A stretch of 64,000 bases of DNA, from the NCBI GenBank assembly GCA_963573305.1, contig OY754332.1:138997977-139061976 (forward strand), written 5' to 3'. Source of the stretch: Pyrrhosoma nymphula (lineage: Eukaryota; Arthropoda; Insecta; Odonata; Coenagrionidae). The position numbers were made by a program, and so were the translations under genes. Shown piece after piece: positions 22,890 to 34,475 of the stretch; the stretch's first letter is position 1; the number at the start of each line of letters is the position of its first letter. The notes under the pieces are model-generated. The model worked only from the letters and a program-made list of their open reading frames with translations. It was not told the DNA's origin and did not search any database.

Positions 22890-23310
22890 TTATTTTGCCT
22901 CCTTTCACGCCATCCAGAATTCCTGTCCTTCTCCCACGCCTATTCAACACTTACCCTTCCATCGCACTTCCAGCAATACGCTCACTCAATACGCCCTCCA
23001 CCTAATTCTCCTCTGTCCTATTTTCTCCGATCAGCTTCCTTTCTTCTCCTGCCATTTCATTTCCTCTACCACCTTTTCATCACATGTTTCCCTCTATTCT
23101 AAGCTTACTCTTTTCATCCTTCTCCATTCACTCATCTCTAAAACCTCCAGTCAATGATCATATCCCTTCCGTAGCGACCAATTATCTTAACCATACAGCG
23201 CCACGCTTAATACTATAAACTTATATTTTCCCATAGTCTTTGCCCAAGTTTCCACTTACCAAATCTTTTATCACTAAAGCATTCTTTGCTTGCGCAATCC
23301 TTAGCCTGCC
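22890..23310 (-). pseudogene. LINE 3' end fragment
   Basis: Broken minus-strand translation shows RIAQAKNALVIKDLVSGN near 23300-23250 and, nearer the 3' end, GRRTGILDGVKGGK. These resemble the C-terminal region of insect LINE ORF2 proteins (segments of the RIAQAKNAF and RGRPR types). Many stops and frameshifts; inactive. Confidence 0.45.
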
Positions 23311-24600
23311 CACACTACTAAGCCCATCACTACTAATTAATACCCAGAGAAAGAAAAAGTCAACGAAAAAAAGAATAAAGCATGGCGAGAGATTACAGAT
23401 AAGAGTTTAATCATATGTACTCTGTCATATATACTAGCGTGTGAAATGACCCTCGCCAATAATGTCAGAAAATCTGTTTCAATTTATTTAGCATTCCGTA
23501 GAGGAAGGAAAGTTTTAAGGAAGACCGCCATTTATTTCACTGTCTGTTATCTTCGTATAAATCAAGCATAATGCATGTATGTACGTTCACCTAAAACTCG
23601 AGAACCAAATGTAATACAACTTTCAAACTTAAGGATTATTAAGAGTTTTCCAGGCGCAGATGATAGTCTATTTTCCTGTAATTGATGTTCTCCGGTTCGA
23701 CCCCAGACGAGTCAAAGCCTTCCCATAAGAAATTACATGCATGTGAAGTTCATTTTTACCGCTTTCAGGCTTTATTTCTTTTGCAAAATTTAATTAGAAA
23801 TAATCATCGACATAACTTGAGGTACACACCAGCGGAAAGAAAATTCAATAAAACTTTTTATTCTTTACGTCGAATACAGATTTTGGATCAAAATTGCAGG
23901 AAATATGACGATTTATGGTGAAAGTTTTCATTTTAAACAGCCCCATCCCCTTGAGCTTGTTGATCTTGCTTGTTTCATTGGAATAAATGGGTAAAATAGG
24001 CCTATAAGATCTCAAATACGAAAATGTATTTATGGAATCACAAGCAATATGGCAACGTTTAATTACAGTTTCATCGTATGAGAAAAGCTATCAAAAAGTC
24101 ATAACGCCATACTTTCATGAAAAATATCATTTTATGAACCGATTTTCCATTTTCATTCGCATTATTTGGATACAATTAATTGCCGTCCGGTTTTCGATTA
24201 TTTACCTTTTTGGTGTACAATTCAACTTTTTCTTTGGCTTTCGTATTCCAGTTGAAATCTTTAACTAAAATTTAAAAGATCTTATTAGAATTGCATTTTA
24301 ATCGAGTTAATATCAATTTCTCTAATGCTACCTTTAATTGAATTGTTGATTAATTCTATTAAAGGTAGCATTGCCTTGTAACAGTGTGATAATTGCGTTC
24401 TCCGCGTTGCCTTTGTTAAGTTATTAATAGATTGACGTCGCAAATTATCACTGAGTGGACAGCGATTTCCACGTCGGTATTGTTGCCGCTATTAATTATA
24501 CATTTGCGTTTGAGTATCGAGTTCGTCACCATCCCAGACGCTCAAATTTTGTGGCCGTTGGATTTGTGTTCTTCGCTGCACGTATTCGTTTTTTCTTGTA
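23311..24600. other. Unassigned AT-rich DNA with one hairpin
   Basis: At 24324-24372 an inverted repeat aatgctacctttaat / attaaaggtagcatt, extended by gaatt/aattc after one mismatch, forms a strong hairpin. Otherwise nothing recognised. Confidence 0.5.
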
Positions 24601-24602
24601 TG

Positions 24603-24950
24603 TTCAAAAGGTTGTAAATGGTAATCCTGTTTTTTTGGAACTTAAAAGAGTTGTAAATGGTAACCCCGTTACTTATGTGTGTACAGATAGAAATTGTTCC
24701 ATAAACTACAAAATTATAACAATGTATGGTGATTATAAATTCTCCAACATTAGGTAATATTAAAGGGCAATGGTTGTAAACGGTAACCCCGTAACTTGTG
24801 GAAGTTATACAGGTTGCAAATGGACATTTTTTTATTTATGTGTGCAAAAAGAAATTGTTAGATACTCACAAAATTATTGATGTGTGTGCTGCTAATAATT
24901 TATCCATTTTCAAGTGAGAATAAAATAGGCGGTAACCGGTAACCCCATCA
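24603..24950 (+). repeat. Degenerate tandem repeat array
   Basis: The motif gttgtaaatggtaaccccgt recurs with variation at about 24611, 24649, 24774 and 24930, each followed by an AT-rich stretch that often includes atgtgtgtaca or agaaattgtt. Unit spacing is irregular (roughly 40 to 155 bases), so this is an old array. Confidence 0.55.
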
Positions 24951-27417
24951 ATTTTGTGCATAGAAATATGGTCTTTCAATAGAAGTGAAAATGCATTTAA
25001 ACCGGATTCAATTTCAAATTTCAACTTGTAATCCCTATACTTTTCCAGTAATGCTGAAAGTAGATACTTTCTCATAAATACTGAGACACGGAACCGAAAT
25101 ATATGCCATATTAATGGATGGAGTTTTACTGCTTTAAAAATAAACAATTTCAGTAAAATAGCTTAATACTATGCATCATTAAGCGACTAAACGGGCAATT
25201 TCCAATTACTAAAAAATTAAGATAAGAAATGAGATGTCAGATTCTCTTCTGTATAAACGGAACTACCACATTATTTCTAACTTTTACCTCTCCCGAATCA
25301 ACGGGAATTTCTGCTAGTAGAATTATAATCTCAGTAACGGTGAGGTAATGCCTCATAACATGTGAAATGTGCTGGGTTTGTGTGACTGTGCTTATATTTT
25401 ATCATCTTAAGTTGTAGTTTTTTATCTAGTGTAAACATTTAAGATAATTAATTTTTCTATTAAGGTTTCTTCATGGTTGCTCGTATCGCAGAAAAGTTTG
25501 CCGACTACTGGAAAAAGAAAATAATTTAGTGGATCGGTAGAACTAATCGATAAAACTTAGCGTTTCTTCCAATCGCAGCTATAGCGGTGAAAGTCGGAAG
25601 CAGGTACACGGTTGCAAATATGATGGATGAGCCTCATTCAAACATTAAACTCTTCGAGGAATTTTTATCATGTAGTTCACTGTTCCTACGCTTTTTTGTG
25701 AAGGAGATGTATATTATGCATCTACAACTTAGAGAAAGTTTTAATTGCATGGTAGATGAGTTTTACAAAGCAGTTCAATGCAAAATGAGGTCACAGGGAA
25801 CGTTTCTTCGATCCATGTATAATTTTGCATCGGATTACATACCCCGCAAGTATCGCCTTAAGTAACCCAGATGAATGCTGTAATATTATTAGATGTAGAT
25901 ATCACTTTTTGCTACTGGCCTTCTGTTTTTTTGCATGATCACTTTAAGATATGCGTAAATTAGCGTCTTTAGATTTATATTTCGCTTATGTGAAATTCCA
26001 CATCTGAGTCAACCTCTGTTTTCCATTTTCGAAGTACGCCATCGGTGATAATTGTCGGTGAAATTGCCTTGCCTAACTTTTTTGTTTACTGGGATGTTTT
26101 TCGTTGGTTTGCCATCCAAACTTAACTCCCTCCCCCGTAACTACAATAACAATTAACACGAATAACAAACTTCTGTATCTGGCGATGCTGTAAAGCGGTG
26201 AAACGCGTCGTACAATAAAACATTTTTTAGAAAAGTACAAAGAAAGTTGTCTTTAATCATGAGTACTGATATTATTAACTTCTACAAAGTGAAGCCTGCC
26301 ACGGTCAAGTTTATATTTAAGACATTAAAAGGAAACGGCAAATTTTTTTAACAAGATTACAGCACTATGTTGTTATTTTCTGGTGAGTGAAACATTATAC
26401 AGTGGCTTCCTGCGTTTTTTTAGTTTTATTGAAAATCGATGGCACTAAGAGACTTCAAGTGGGTAATACACCTTGTGAAACTTTTTACAATACACCTCGT
26501 AAATCTTTCGTGAACTTGTTCCTGAGCAAATAGCAACTACATGTGTGTTTATCATTCAATAAGAAGACGATGGATTGTTTGCGGTTTTCAGCCAAAGTGA
26601 AACATGACGCATATTTTACTCGATAATTGCCAAGACATCCTGCCAACGTCCGATCAGACGGACGAAAAGCAGTAGTTTTCCACGACTTCTTCCTATTTAA
26701 CGCCTGCATTTCGGATTCGAATTTAATTAAATGTCCGACATTGTCAGAGTAGAAATTGCAGTTGTTACTTCAAGAAATCAATGCAAAAGGCAGCGTGCTA
26801 AGCCTTATTGGAAATTCTGTTAGAAATATGGAAACCTCTTAGGACCAGAATATGTACTCATCCAAAGGAACAAAGAAAGCTTTCAGAAATAAATTTAAGT
26901 TCACCACAATCAACAAGTTTAAGAGCCAATCAAATAGGTGCGAAGCTCGTGAAAGTTAGAAGAGAATTAAAAAAACATATCGTGTTTATTTTTTAATAAC
27001 TTTAATGCAAGTGAGCTACTTATGATTTGTCCTAGAACCTATTAATAATTGTAGAACAACAATAATAAATCTACGTACAGGGTCGCGCCTCGTGGCTGGA
27101 AATTCGGGTGTAGCAATGGATTTAAACGATAAGAAGTAAATTATACAGTGTGACTTAATTAGAGGAAATGAATGTGGGAAGTAATTAAAAGAAAATAGGG
27201 TCGGCTAAATTGATTTTCTCCCAGAAATTGCCTATAGACTTTTCTGTACATCTCAAAGAAATTGTCATCAACTGACGTACAACGACAGGAGTCTCTACTC
27301 TTTTGAAAAAATAATTAGGCATGGCAATTGTTGCGACAGTGATGCAGGCATATAAAAAACCGATTTGGCCCAGCAAGTCCATAATTAAGGTTTTTAAATA
27401 TTTAAATTACATGTGGA
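24951..27417. other. Unassigned stretch with a hammerhead-like motif
   Basis: No gene recognised. A 92-codon frame at 25587-25865 has no known domain. The interval includes the hammerhead-like motif at 26179-26209. Confidence 0.35.
26179..26235 (+). repeat. Hammerhead-like motif (degenerate)
   Basis: CTGGCGA (one change from CUGANGA), a short stem TGCT/AGCG closed by GTAA, then GTGAAA and self-complementary ACGCGT with triplet GTC, followed by gtacaataaaac. The tail resembles sequence downstream of the other hammerhead-like sites in this window. Confidence 0.4.
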
Positions 27418-27680
27418 TCAGACTGGTGTGGTGGTTAGAGTAGTGGCTTCCAATCTCGAAGGACGGTACGAATCTCGGCAGAAGCGAAATTTTTCAGTAG
27501 AATCGCTATACTTTCTCAGGTGCCTCGTGAACAAAATTCAAGAGCAGTATTTCTCCCGTCATATGGGACGTTAAACTTCGTACCCATTATCGCCTTTTGC
27601 TAAGAGAAGTTAATGCTGAACGCCGGTTTTCTCTCCATCACTTCCCCTTATCTCCTACCCACCTATCTTAGCGTAGTGGC
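27418..27680 (+). repeat. tRNA-derived SINE, plus copy
   Basis: Head GTGTGGTGGTTAGAGTAGTG (A-box region) and a degraded B box GGTACGAATCTCGG, then a body containing GGGACGTTAAA and a pyrimidine-rich end (tttctctccatcacttcccc). It matches the SINE at 20240-20512 in layout. Confidence 0.75.
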
Positions 27681-28109
27681 CCATCATTGTCGGGCACCTC
27701 CCGAAAGAACCGACCTTGAAATACCCTCCGGAGAAAACGAAATGCGCTGCAAAAGGATTAAAGAGCCAGTATTTTGGATTGATTTTGGCATTGCGGTCGG
27801 CGACACCGTATAGGGTGGCACCGCATAATGCGTCATTTGCCCTGCTGTAGAGCGAGAGAGAGAGATGACCCTACTCAATCATGATGACGGGGGTCGTTAG
27901 GCTCGAGACGGCCCTTATCGGTTGCTTTAGCCTCAACGGGAGGTGTTTTCGCTAGGGCTTCTTGTGAAAGAGTGCAAAGGAGACCTTTTAAGTTGTTTAG
28001 CTCTGATATGAACAAACACGAAAACCAGGAGGCGTTGACAATCAGTTTATATGCTCAAATTTAACTTGAGCCTATCAATATGTTCGCTCCTAAAGTATTC
28101 TCATCACGG

Positions 28110-28450
28110 CAAAAATACATCACCAGCAGCCATCAGCCCAACGATTGGTTTGCTGAAGTCCTTCACTCCACTCACCTCTCAGCATTCTTCAATTTAACAT
28201 CCCTCATAATTTGCTTCGTATTTGCTCATCCTTGGTCTACCTCGATAATTGTTCCCATTTACTTCTCCTTCGGGTACTGCTTTCACGAGGCTGTTGTGAG
28301 GCAGAATGTGTCCAATTGCTTTGTTTCTTATGATTTGCAGAATTTTAATTTTACTGATTTTCTCTTCAACTCTTTATAGGACTACTTCATCGGTGATTCT
28401 CGCCGTCCATTTGGTCTTCATCGGTAGAACAATTTCCGGAAGCAAGGACT
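28110..28450 (-). pseudogene. LINE 3' end fragment
   Basis: Minus strand reads ISKIKILQIIRNKAIGHILP then EGEVNGN, resembling the end of insect LINE ORF2 proteins (pattern GH-L-R-H followed by EG-V-GKR), then LKNAER further on. It is broken by stops. Confidence 0.5.
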
Positions 28451-29305
28451 CGGTTTCATGCGGCTTCCCAAAGATAAATTCTCTCATTTCGCTCTTGAAT
28501 ATAAATTGCGATTCACTGTGCAGGTAACTTTTTTAAATATAGGCATGAGGACACGCACTGATCCGTGTTTTGGCATCCATTCTTCTCGTTGGCTCGCCGC
28601 GGCACGTGGGCTGGCTGGACGCGGACCGTGGAAGTGAGAAACCCCGCTCACAAAGAACGTTATTAAAATTCCTTCGCGCTCGGCTTATCGGCACGACGCG
28701 ACGGTATGCGACGGCATAGCTCTTCTTAGCAGCGAGCACGCAAAACCCATCTCCCAAGCAATGCACAATCCCATGCAGCGACTCTTTCAACATTCGGAGG
28801 AGTCTCGAGAACAGCGCCTTATCTTCCGCGTGTTGCCTCGCGTTTTGCCTAGGGTCAAGCAGAAAAGGGCTCATAAGGTTGAGCGAAAATCTAAATTTAT
28901 GAAAACCTTCTGCAATTGTTAGGCCAGTTGATTCCATGTACAAATTTAACCTAGTAGACTGTCAATCCTGCTCCAAGCAGATTTAGAACGCCGTCACTTC
29001 AAGTCGGTGCCGTGGCGTCTCGGTCGGACAATGTGAAAATTCGGATTGCTCCAAGGGAGCGCGGGATTCCGTCGCTCCGCGGGACACCCCCTGCCGGTCA
29101 CCCACCCTCGTCCACGGCCCAATTCCCCTCCCCGTCAGCGCTTCCGCCCCCTTGGTTCGCCGCGATCCCCAAATTACCATTTCCTTGCCCAAACGAAGAG
29201 AATTCTGTGGGATTAAGGGCGTGGGGAGGGGTTCAACTCGACAGCATCGCACCCAGAGTTGGGAAGCCGGGCTGAGGTTAGACATATGGGAAAATTAGTT
29301 TAATT
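28451..29305. other. GC-rich intergenic DNA
   Basis: 28560-28720 and 28985-29270 are clearly richer in GC and CpG than neighbours. Frames here lack known domains. It may be a CpG-rich promoter of an unseen gene or part of an unrecognised repeat. Confidence 0.35.
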
Positions 29306-30268
29306 TTGCACGTGGAAAAAATTTTGCTTAGAATATTAAATAGGAGGTTGAAAAGTAGAGTAAATTACTTTTTAGGTGATGACCAGTTTGGGTTCAGGAA
29401 GTCGAGGGCAACTCGGGACGCGATTGTGGTAATGTGGACACTTATAAATAGAAACATAGAGCATAATCAGGATGTTTTCGCTTGCTTTGTGGATTTCGAA
29501 AAGGCGTTTGACAGAGTAAACTGGGAGAAACTAATGCAGGTACTGGGAAAAATATGAATAGATTGGCATGATAGGAAACTCATCCGAAACTTATGTATGG
29601 GCCAAAGGACTCAGGTGAGGGTAGCTGACGATGAATCAGGGTGGGCAGTTATAGGTCGCGGGGTAAGGAAAGGGTGCCCGTTGTCGCCTTTGCTTGTTAA
29701 CATCTGTGCTGAGGAAATAGTAAGAGAGGCATGGGAAGAGCTTGATGTGGGAATCGAAGTAAGATGCCGGCTGATAAAGTCGGTTAGATTCGCGGACGAC
29801 CAGGCGTTGGTCAGTCGATCGTCGAAAAGGATTGCAATATTTAGTAGATGCATTGGAAAAGCAGTGCGAGAAATAGGGAATGAAAATTAATCGTAATAAA
29901 ACAAAAGTAATGAGATTCTCTAGGACGAAGAAAGTGAGGATCTTCATAAAAAGTAGAAGGACACAAACTGGAGCAAGTAGGACAATTTAATTACTTGCGT
30001 AGTACGCAAAAAGAAAATGGGCATAGCAACAAAGACATTAGGAGGAGAATAGGATGGAGAAGGTGCGGTAGACGGAAAGGAAGACAAATGAGGAAGTGCT
30101 TGACATGGTGGTTGAGGAGAGGAAACTTCTGGATGAGATTAGGGGAAGGTAGGGTAGGTGGCTGGAAGCAGTAATGAGGGGCGAGGGTTTGCTGAAGGCC
30201 GTGATAGAGGGAAGGATGTTGGGCAAGCGGGGAAGGGGAAGAAAGAGAATAGGTTTTATGGACGGGAT
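29306..30268 (+). pseudogene. LINE reverse transcriptase, 5' part of interrupted copy
   Basis: Non-LTR retrotransposon ORF2 remnant. Motifs in order: DDQFGFRKSRATRDAI, CFVDFEKAFDRVNW, a stop at 29555-29557, GIDWHDRKLIRNL, RGVRKGCPLSPLLVNICAEE, then VRFADDQALVS with the catalytic FADD. The C-terminal region is degraded but ends RMLGKRGRGRKRIGFMDG. Endonuclease and ORF1 are missing, so the copy is 5'-truncated. It resembles RTE/Jockey-type insect LINEs; I do not fix the clade. Interrupted at 30268 by another element and resumed at 31043. Confidence 0.85.
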
Positions 30269-31042
30269 CATAGTTGGGATTAACGATTTTAAAAATTAAC
30301 GATTAAAATTAATCGTTAAAAATGTAGTTAACTATTTAACTTAACCGTTACTTTTTAGAAGAGTTAACTTTTAGCTTTTAATCTTTAAAATTGTACATTG
30401 ACTGATACAAAACTAACTTCAGTAAATTTTTTCGTTAATTTTTGGAGAATGTCGACTTGTTCGAATCATCTTTTCTTCTTTTTTCAGGCAGGAGAGGACG
30501 GATGTCCGATACAAATTTTGAACTGAGAATTTTATTAAATTTCAATGACTTTTTAAGAAAAAGTTAAATAAATTTTTCTTGAATTTGAAGTTTGTATTTA
30601 TTTTATCCAACTTGCGAAAAATAGATTTTAAAAGTTTCTTAAAATTAACTTTAAAAATAGGGCAAGGGCCCTCCCACATTGACACACCCGTTACCGAAGG
30701 ATCACCTAAGTTATGCAATGTTGGGCCCGGACGGTGGTTGGATGGGTGATCATACATACCTTCACCGTGGCGCTCTTGTCCCCATGAGGTTTGGGTTGTC
30801 CCAAAGGGGTGCCCCATTGGGGTTGGCAAAATGGACCAAGGAGGTCTAAGTGCCCGGGCTCCTGTCGAAGGCCCCCGCTACAGACAATCTATCTATCGAA
30901 TTGAAAAAGTAACAGTTACTTTTTTTAACTTTAACATTAATCAGTTACTTTTTCAGAAAAGTAACTTTTAACTTCAGCTAGTTAATTTTTACAGAGATTA
31001 ACTTTAACTTTAATCAGTTATTTTTTTGGTAACTTTCCCAAC
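30269..31042. mobile_element. AT-rich insertion with short inverted ends
   Basis: The 12-base TATGGACGGGAT occurs at 30257-30268 and 31043-31054, on either side of this segment, and LINE coding continues across it. The ends are AGTTGGGATTAAC on the left and, reverse-complemented, GTTGGGAAAGTTAC on the right. The interior is dominated by ttaact/agttaa-type motifs. In the middle lies a GC-rich block with a 5S-like sequence (30660-30900). A 12-base duplication is longer than usual for DNA transposons, so the class is open. Confidence 0.65.
30660..30900 (+). repeat. 5S rRNA-like SINE
   Basis: The block ggatcacctaagttatgcaa, then gttgggcccggac, then ttggatgggtgatc follows the internal-promoter half of 5S rRNA (GAAGTTAAGCAACGTTGGGC, TTGGATGGGTGACC). 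A GC-rich tail continues to about 30900. Probably a 5S-derived SINE or 5S-promoter retroelement rather than a functional 5S gene, since the first half is not recognisable. Confidence 0.6.
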
Positions 31043-31205
31043 TATGGACGGGATGAAGAAAGGTAGGACTTACGCTGAGAGATGAAGAAAGAAATACTAG
31101 GGGTAGATAGAGCACTGCACGTTTAAGAGTCTGTTGGATTTTCTCTGACTTTCATCATTACCTACCTTTAACCGGTCGAAAACTCAGATGATGATGATGA
31201 AAGGA
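31043..31205 (+). pseudogene. LINE 3' end, continuation
   Basis: Resumes with MDGMKKGRTYAER after the insertion, then decays into a 3' end finishing with a (gatgat)n tail at about 31184-31200. It belongs to the LINE at 29306-30268. Confidence 0.75.
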
Positions 31206-31684
31206 AGTTTTTACTTGAAGGAAGTAACTTCATTGATTCTCGATTTTGTTTTCCGAGCGGAAAGTGGTCCTTTAATCCAAAATGTTTTCCGCACGGCAAG
31301 AAGACCCCAGATTAGGGTTTGAAAAACAGCATCAACTAGAGACTTGCCGTGGGGATATTATTTACTGGCTCACTGCCATTCGATTTCCACCTAGCCTCAA
31401 CTTCCCTCCGCACAGCAGCGAAACAGTTTTTTTACACTTTTACTTTTTCGTCTGATTTCGCGAATAAAAATGTTTTGAAAGAACCATGCATCCCAAGTCT
31501 TTCTTATAGTGGTGTTTGAAGAGTTTCTACTGAGCTAAAAATATTGTATTATTTTCATATCAGAATAATCCATATAATGAAACGAAAGTTGAAGGGTATT
31601 CTATTTTTTGGTCCATTTCGTAATAAATAATGTATTTTGCCTCTGTATATTTGAAGAACTGTCCAAAGACGACGTGCTATCAAT
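31206..31684. other. Unassigned stretch
   Basis: No gene or repeat recognised. The right end carries the direct repeat that flanks the Penelope-like element. Confidence 0.4.
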
Positions 31685-31733
31685 ATTTTAGGCAAAAAGA
31701 AAACTTGGTTATATTCCACACAAATTTATTAAG

Positions 31734-31775
31734 AACACGACCGGTTTCGACCTTTTCAGGTCATTCTCAAGTGTT
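31734..31775 (-). ncRNA. Hammerhead-like motif in left arm
   Basis: Minus strand: stem I AACAC/GTGTT (5 pairs), core TTGAGAA in place of CUGANGA, stem II TGACC/GGTC with a short loop, then GAAA, self-complementary ACCGGT and triplet GTC. Two core positions differ from the consensus (first C and the G before the last A), so activity is doubtful. The fold and placement in the terminal repeat match the known hammerheads of Penelope-like elements. Confidence 0.5.
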
Positions 31776-31802
31776 ACAATATTTGAAAACAGACAGGGCG
31801 GT

Positions 31803-31820
31803 ATATATATATATATATAT
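31803..31820. repeat. (TA)n microsatellite
   Basis: Short TA run inside the left terminal region of the Penelope-like element. Confidence 0.8.
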
Positions 31821-31906
31821 ATTCCTTCCCCTCTTACACCTTCGTCTCCCCCTCTTTCCCCTCCCATACCTCAATCTCTCTCCTTTTCTTCATTCCTACC
31901 TTAAAC

Positions 31907-32044
31907 CTTGAGAAAGGTGGAGCTAGACTTCACCGAAATATCGAAAATTTTTATGTGTAAGTGTTCTTTTTTCCGTGTGTATATTTTTTATCGGCCACCC
32001 TCTTGGCATACTGTATATTTATCACCCGAGTGATTTTCCTGGAA

Positions 32045-32045
<1 letters not shown>
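31907..32045 (+). repeat. Second hammerhead-like block, shared with 5586-5720
   Basis: CTTGAGAA, then a stem GGTG...CACC, then GAAATATCG, followed by ggccaccctcttggcat. It lies on the plus strand inside the left arm, opposite to the main copy. This block is not seen in the right arm, so it may be a separate insertion. Confidence 0.5.
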
Positions 32046-32048
<3 letters not shown>

Positions 32049-32096
<48 letters not shown>

Positions 32097-32112
32097 TGTG
32101 TGTGTGTGTGTG
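32049..32112. repeat. (TA)n(TG)n microsatellite
   Basis: About 45 bases of TA followed by gcgtgtgtgtgtgtgtgtg. Open frames across it are artefacts. Confidence 0.9.
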
Positions 32113-32204
32113 TTGGTATCACGATGGTTGAACGGGGGGGGGGGTGAACTTCAAGGACAGTGGTGATTAGAAGGCTATGAAAATCTGGGGGGGGGAAGGG
32201 AAGG

Positions 32205-34025
32205 TCAAGAAAGGAAGGTGGGCCGGCAAACAACTGGTGGCGAGGGTACTAGATCTGACTGTGGGGGTGGGAGGACGGGTACTGAGTAGAAGGGGGAGGA
32301 GTTGGAAGGGACTAGGTCATTTAATACATCATTCTTATATGTATTTAAATACGCTAATATTTCAAAATTCTCTATAAAATCAAGCTTCTTCCCCTTGTCA
32401 CAAACATGTAAAAGTTTAGGTATAAAATCAGAGTTGTGGTCATTTGCAATTAGATGAGTAGCAAACATAGATTGGTTGTTACAATTTAAAAATTATTTAA
32501 AATGTTCAGATTTACGTATGCTTATTTTCCTACCAGTTTGTCCAACATAAAAACAATTACGTCCAGGGGTATCACAATTTAACATATACACTCCACTTTT
32601 GTCACAATTAGAATATCTGTCTTTAGAGTTAAACAGCAATTTATCAAGAGTAATGGGGTTATAAAAACACACTTTAAACTTATTATTGGGGATAGAATTG
32701 TTGATTTTGTACGACAATTTTTTGATGAAGGGTAGCTTCACCCATTTGGTATTCGATACAGGGATCGGGGAAAGAGCAGTAGAATCTACTATGGCACGTT
32801 TTTGGCGTAGGGGATTTAGTAGTGTATCAATCAGGGAATCATTAAAGCCATTATTCCTGGCGATGCCTTTAATGAAAGAGAGCTCCTTTGAAAAAACTAC
32901 GGAAGAAAGGGGTATGGAAAGTAGGCGATTAAGCATAGAATGGAAAGCAGCCATTTTATGCGAGTGGTGATGGTTTGAATCGTTTCTAATAACTATATCG
33001 GTGAAAGTATTTTTCCGATAGATGGAAAAATTATGGCTTGATTGATTACGGAAAATTGTTAAGTCCAAAAAGTTGATTTTACTGAATCCTATTTCCATGG
33101 TAAAAGTAATTGACTCGTGAAGTGAATTGAGGAGGGGCAAGAACAGGTTTAATTGTCTAGTACTACCCGTCCACAAACAGATTATGTCATCAACGTAACG
33201 ATAGTAATAAACTAGGTTTTTAAGGAGAGGATGTTTCGTATTAAATAATTTACCTTCTAGATGATCCATAAAAACTTCGGCTTATAATGGTGAGAGAGGA
33301 GACCCCATCGCCAAACCATGGATTTGATGGTAGAACTTGCCATTGAAGTAGAAATAATTTTGACTAAGGCACAGATGCAGTAGTAAGCTAAATTCTTTAA
33401 TAATAGGTTCCCCACAACCCACTTTCTTCAGGCATTCGATTGAAAGTTTATGTGCGTCAGTAACCGGAATCGACGTAAAAAGGTTTTTGACATAAAAGGA
33501 AATAAGCTTGGCATTGGGAGGGAAAGATATGGAAGATAGTCTTTGGGCTAATTCAATTGAGTTTTTAATACCGTATGTGGGTTTGAAGTTTGAGTAGGAA
33601 CGGAATAGGCTATTTAATTTTACTGCTAGGAGGTGGCAAGGCGCAGTGAAGTGGGCCACTACCGGACGTATCGGTATATCAGGCTTGTGCGTCTTAGGAA
33701 GGCCGTAGAGCCTAGGAGGAAGGGGATTACGACGGATGAGGGGCCATTTCTCACGTTCAGTGAGCAAATGTGTGCAAGCACGTAGACCAGTTTTAACCGA
33801 CATTTGGAATCTGTTAGTGGGGTCACTTTTTAAAACCATAAATTGAATGTCATTAGTTAAAAACTTTAAACATTTGTCAACATAATTGTCTTTATCCAGA
33901 ATTACAATACTATTGCCTTTATCCCAAAATTTGGTGTTCACTAAAGCCGATAAAGGCAATAGTATTGTAATTCTGGATAAAGACAATAATGTTGACAAAT
34001 TTTTCAAGTTTTTAAATTGTAACAA
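32205..34025 (-). pseudogene. Penelope-like reverse transcriptase and GIY-YIG nuclease
   Basis: Continuous coding homology on the minus strand. N-terminal part GNSIVILDKDNYVDKCLKFL; then RLYGLPKTHKPDIPIRPVVA, the Penelope RT signature; GLAMGSPLSPL; YYYRYVDDIICLW with the catalytic YVDD; KINFLDLTI; and the C-terminal nuclease SGVYMLNC...FYVGQTGRK. Two in-frame stops break it: 33282-33284 (just after GSPLSPL) and 32490-32492 (after the nuclease core). The N-terminal region before GNSIVIL is missing because the copy starts at the palindromic junction. Otherwise frames are preserved over about 1.8 kb, so decay is recent. Confidence 0.92.
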
Positions 34026-34310
34026 CCAATCTATGTTTGCTACTCATCTAATTGAAAATGACCACAACTCTGATTTTATACCTAAACTTTTACATGTTTG
34101 TGACAAGGGGAAGAAGCTTGATTTTATAGAGAATTTTGAAATTTTAGCTTATTTAAATACATATAAGAATGATGTATTAAATGACCTAGTCCCTTCCAAC
34201 TCCTCCCCCTTCTACTCAGTACCCGTCCTCCCACCCCCACAGTCAGATCTAGTACCCTCGCCACCAGTTGTTTGCCGGCCCACCTTGCTTTCTTGACCTT
34301 CCCTTCCCCC
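33925..34310 (+). pseudogene. Internally deleted Penelope-like copy
   Basis: Reads TKADKGNSIVILDKDNNVDK and then jumps directly to FLNCNNQSMFATHL, which is at the far C-terminal end of the full protein, and ends VVCRPTLLS. The whole RT core and GIY-YIG domain are deleted in frame. Downstream sequence to 34567 matches the left arm in reverse. Confidence 0.85.
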
Positions 34311-34475
34311 CCCAGATTTTCATAGCCTTCTAATCACCACTGTCCTTGAAGTTCAACCATCAAAGTTGCCAAGTTGTTGTTGTTTGAAGTTACCAAGAAG
34401 AAGTGCCCCCCCGTTCAACCATCGTGATACCAACACACATATATATATACCGCCCTGTCTGTTTTCAAATATTGT

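Noticed and set aside
23680..23710. B-box-like ccggttcgacccc
   Set aside because: No A box at suitable spacing.
28533..28943. 136-codon minus-strand frame
   Set aside because: No recognisable domain, GC-rich composition and no splice context; likely chance.
31975..32233. Frames with IYIYIY repeats
   Set aside because: Translation of (TA)n and (TG)n microsatellites.
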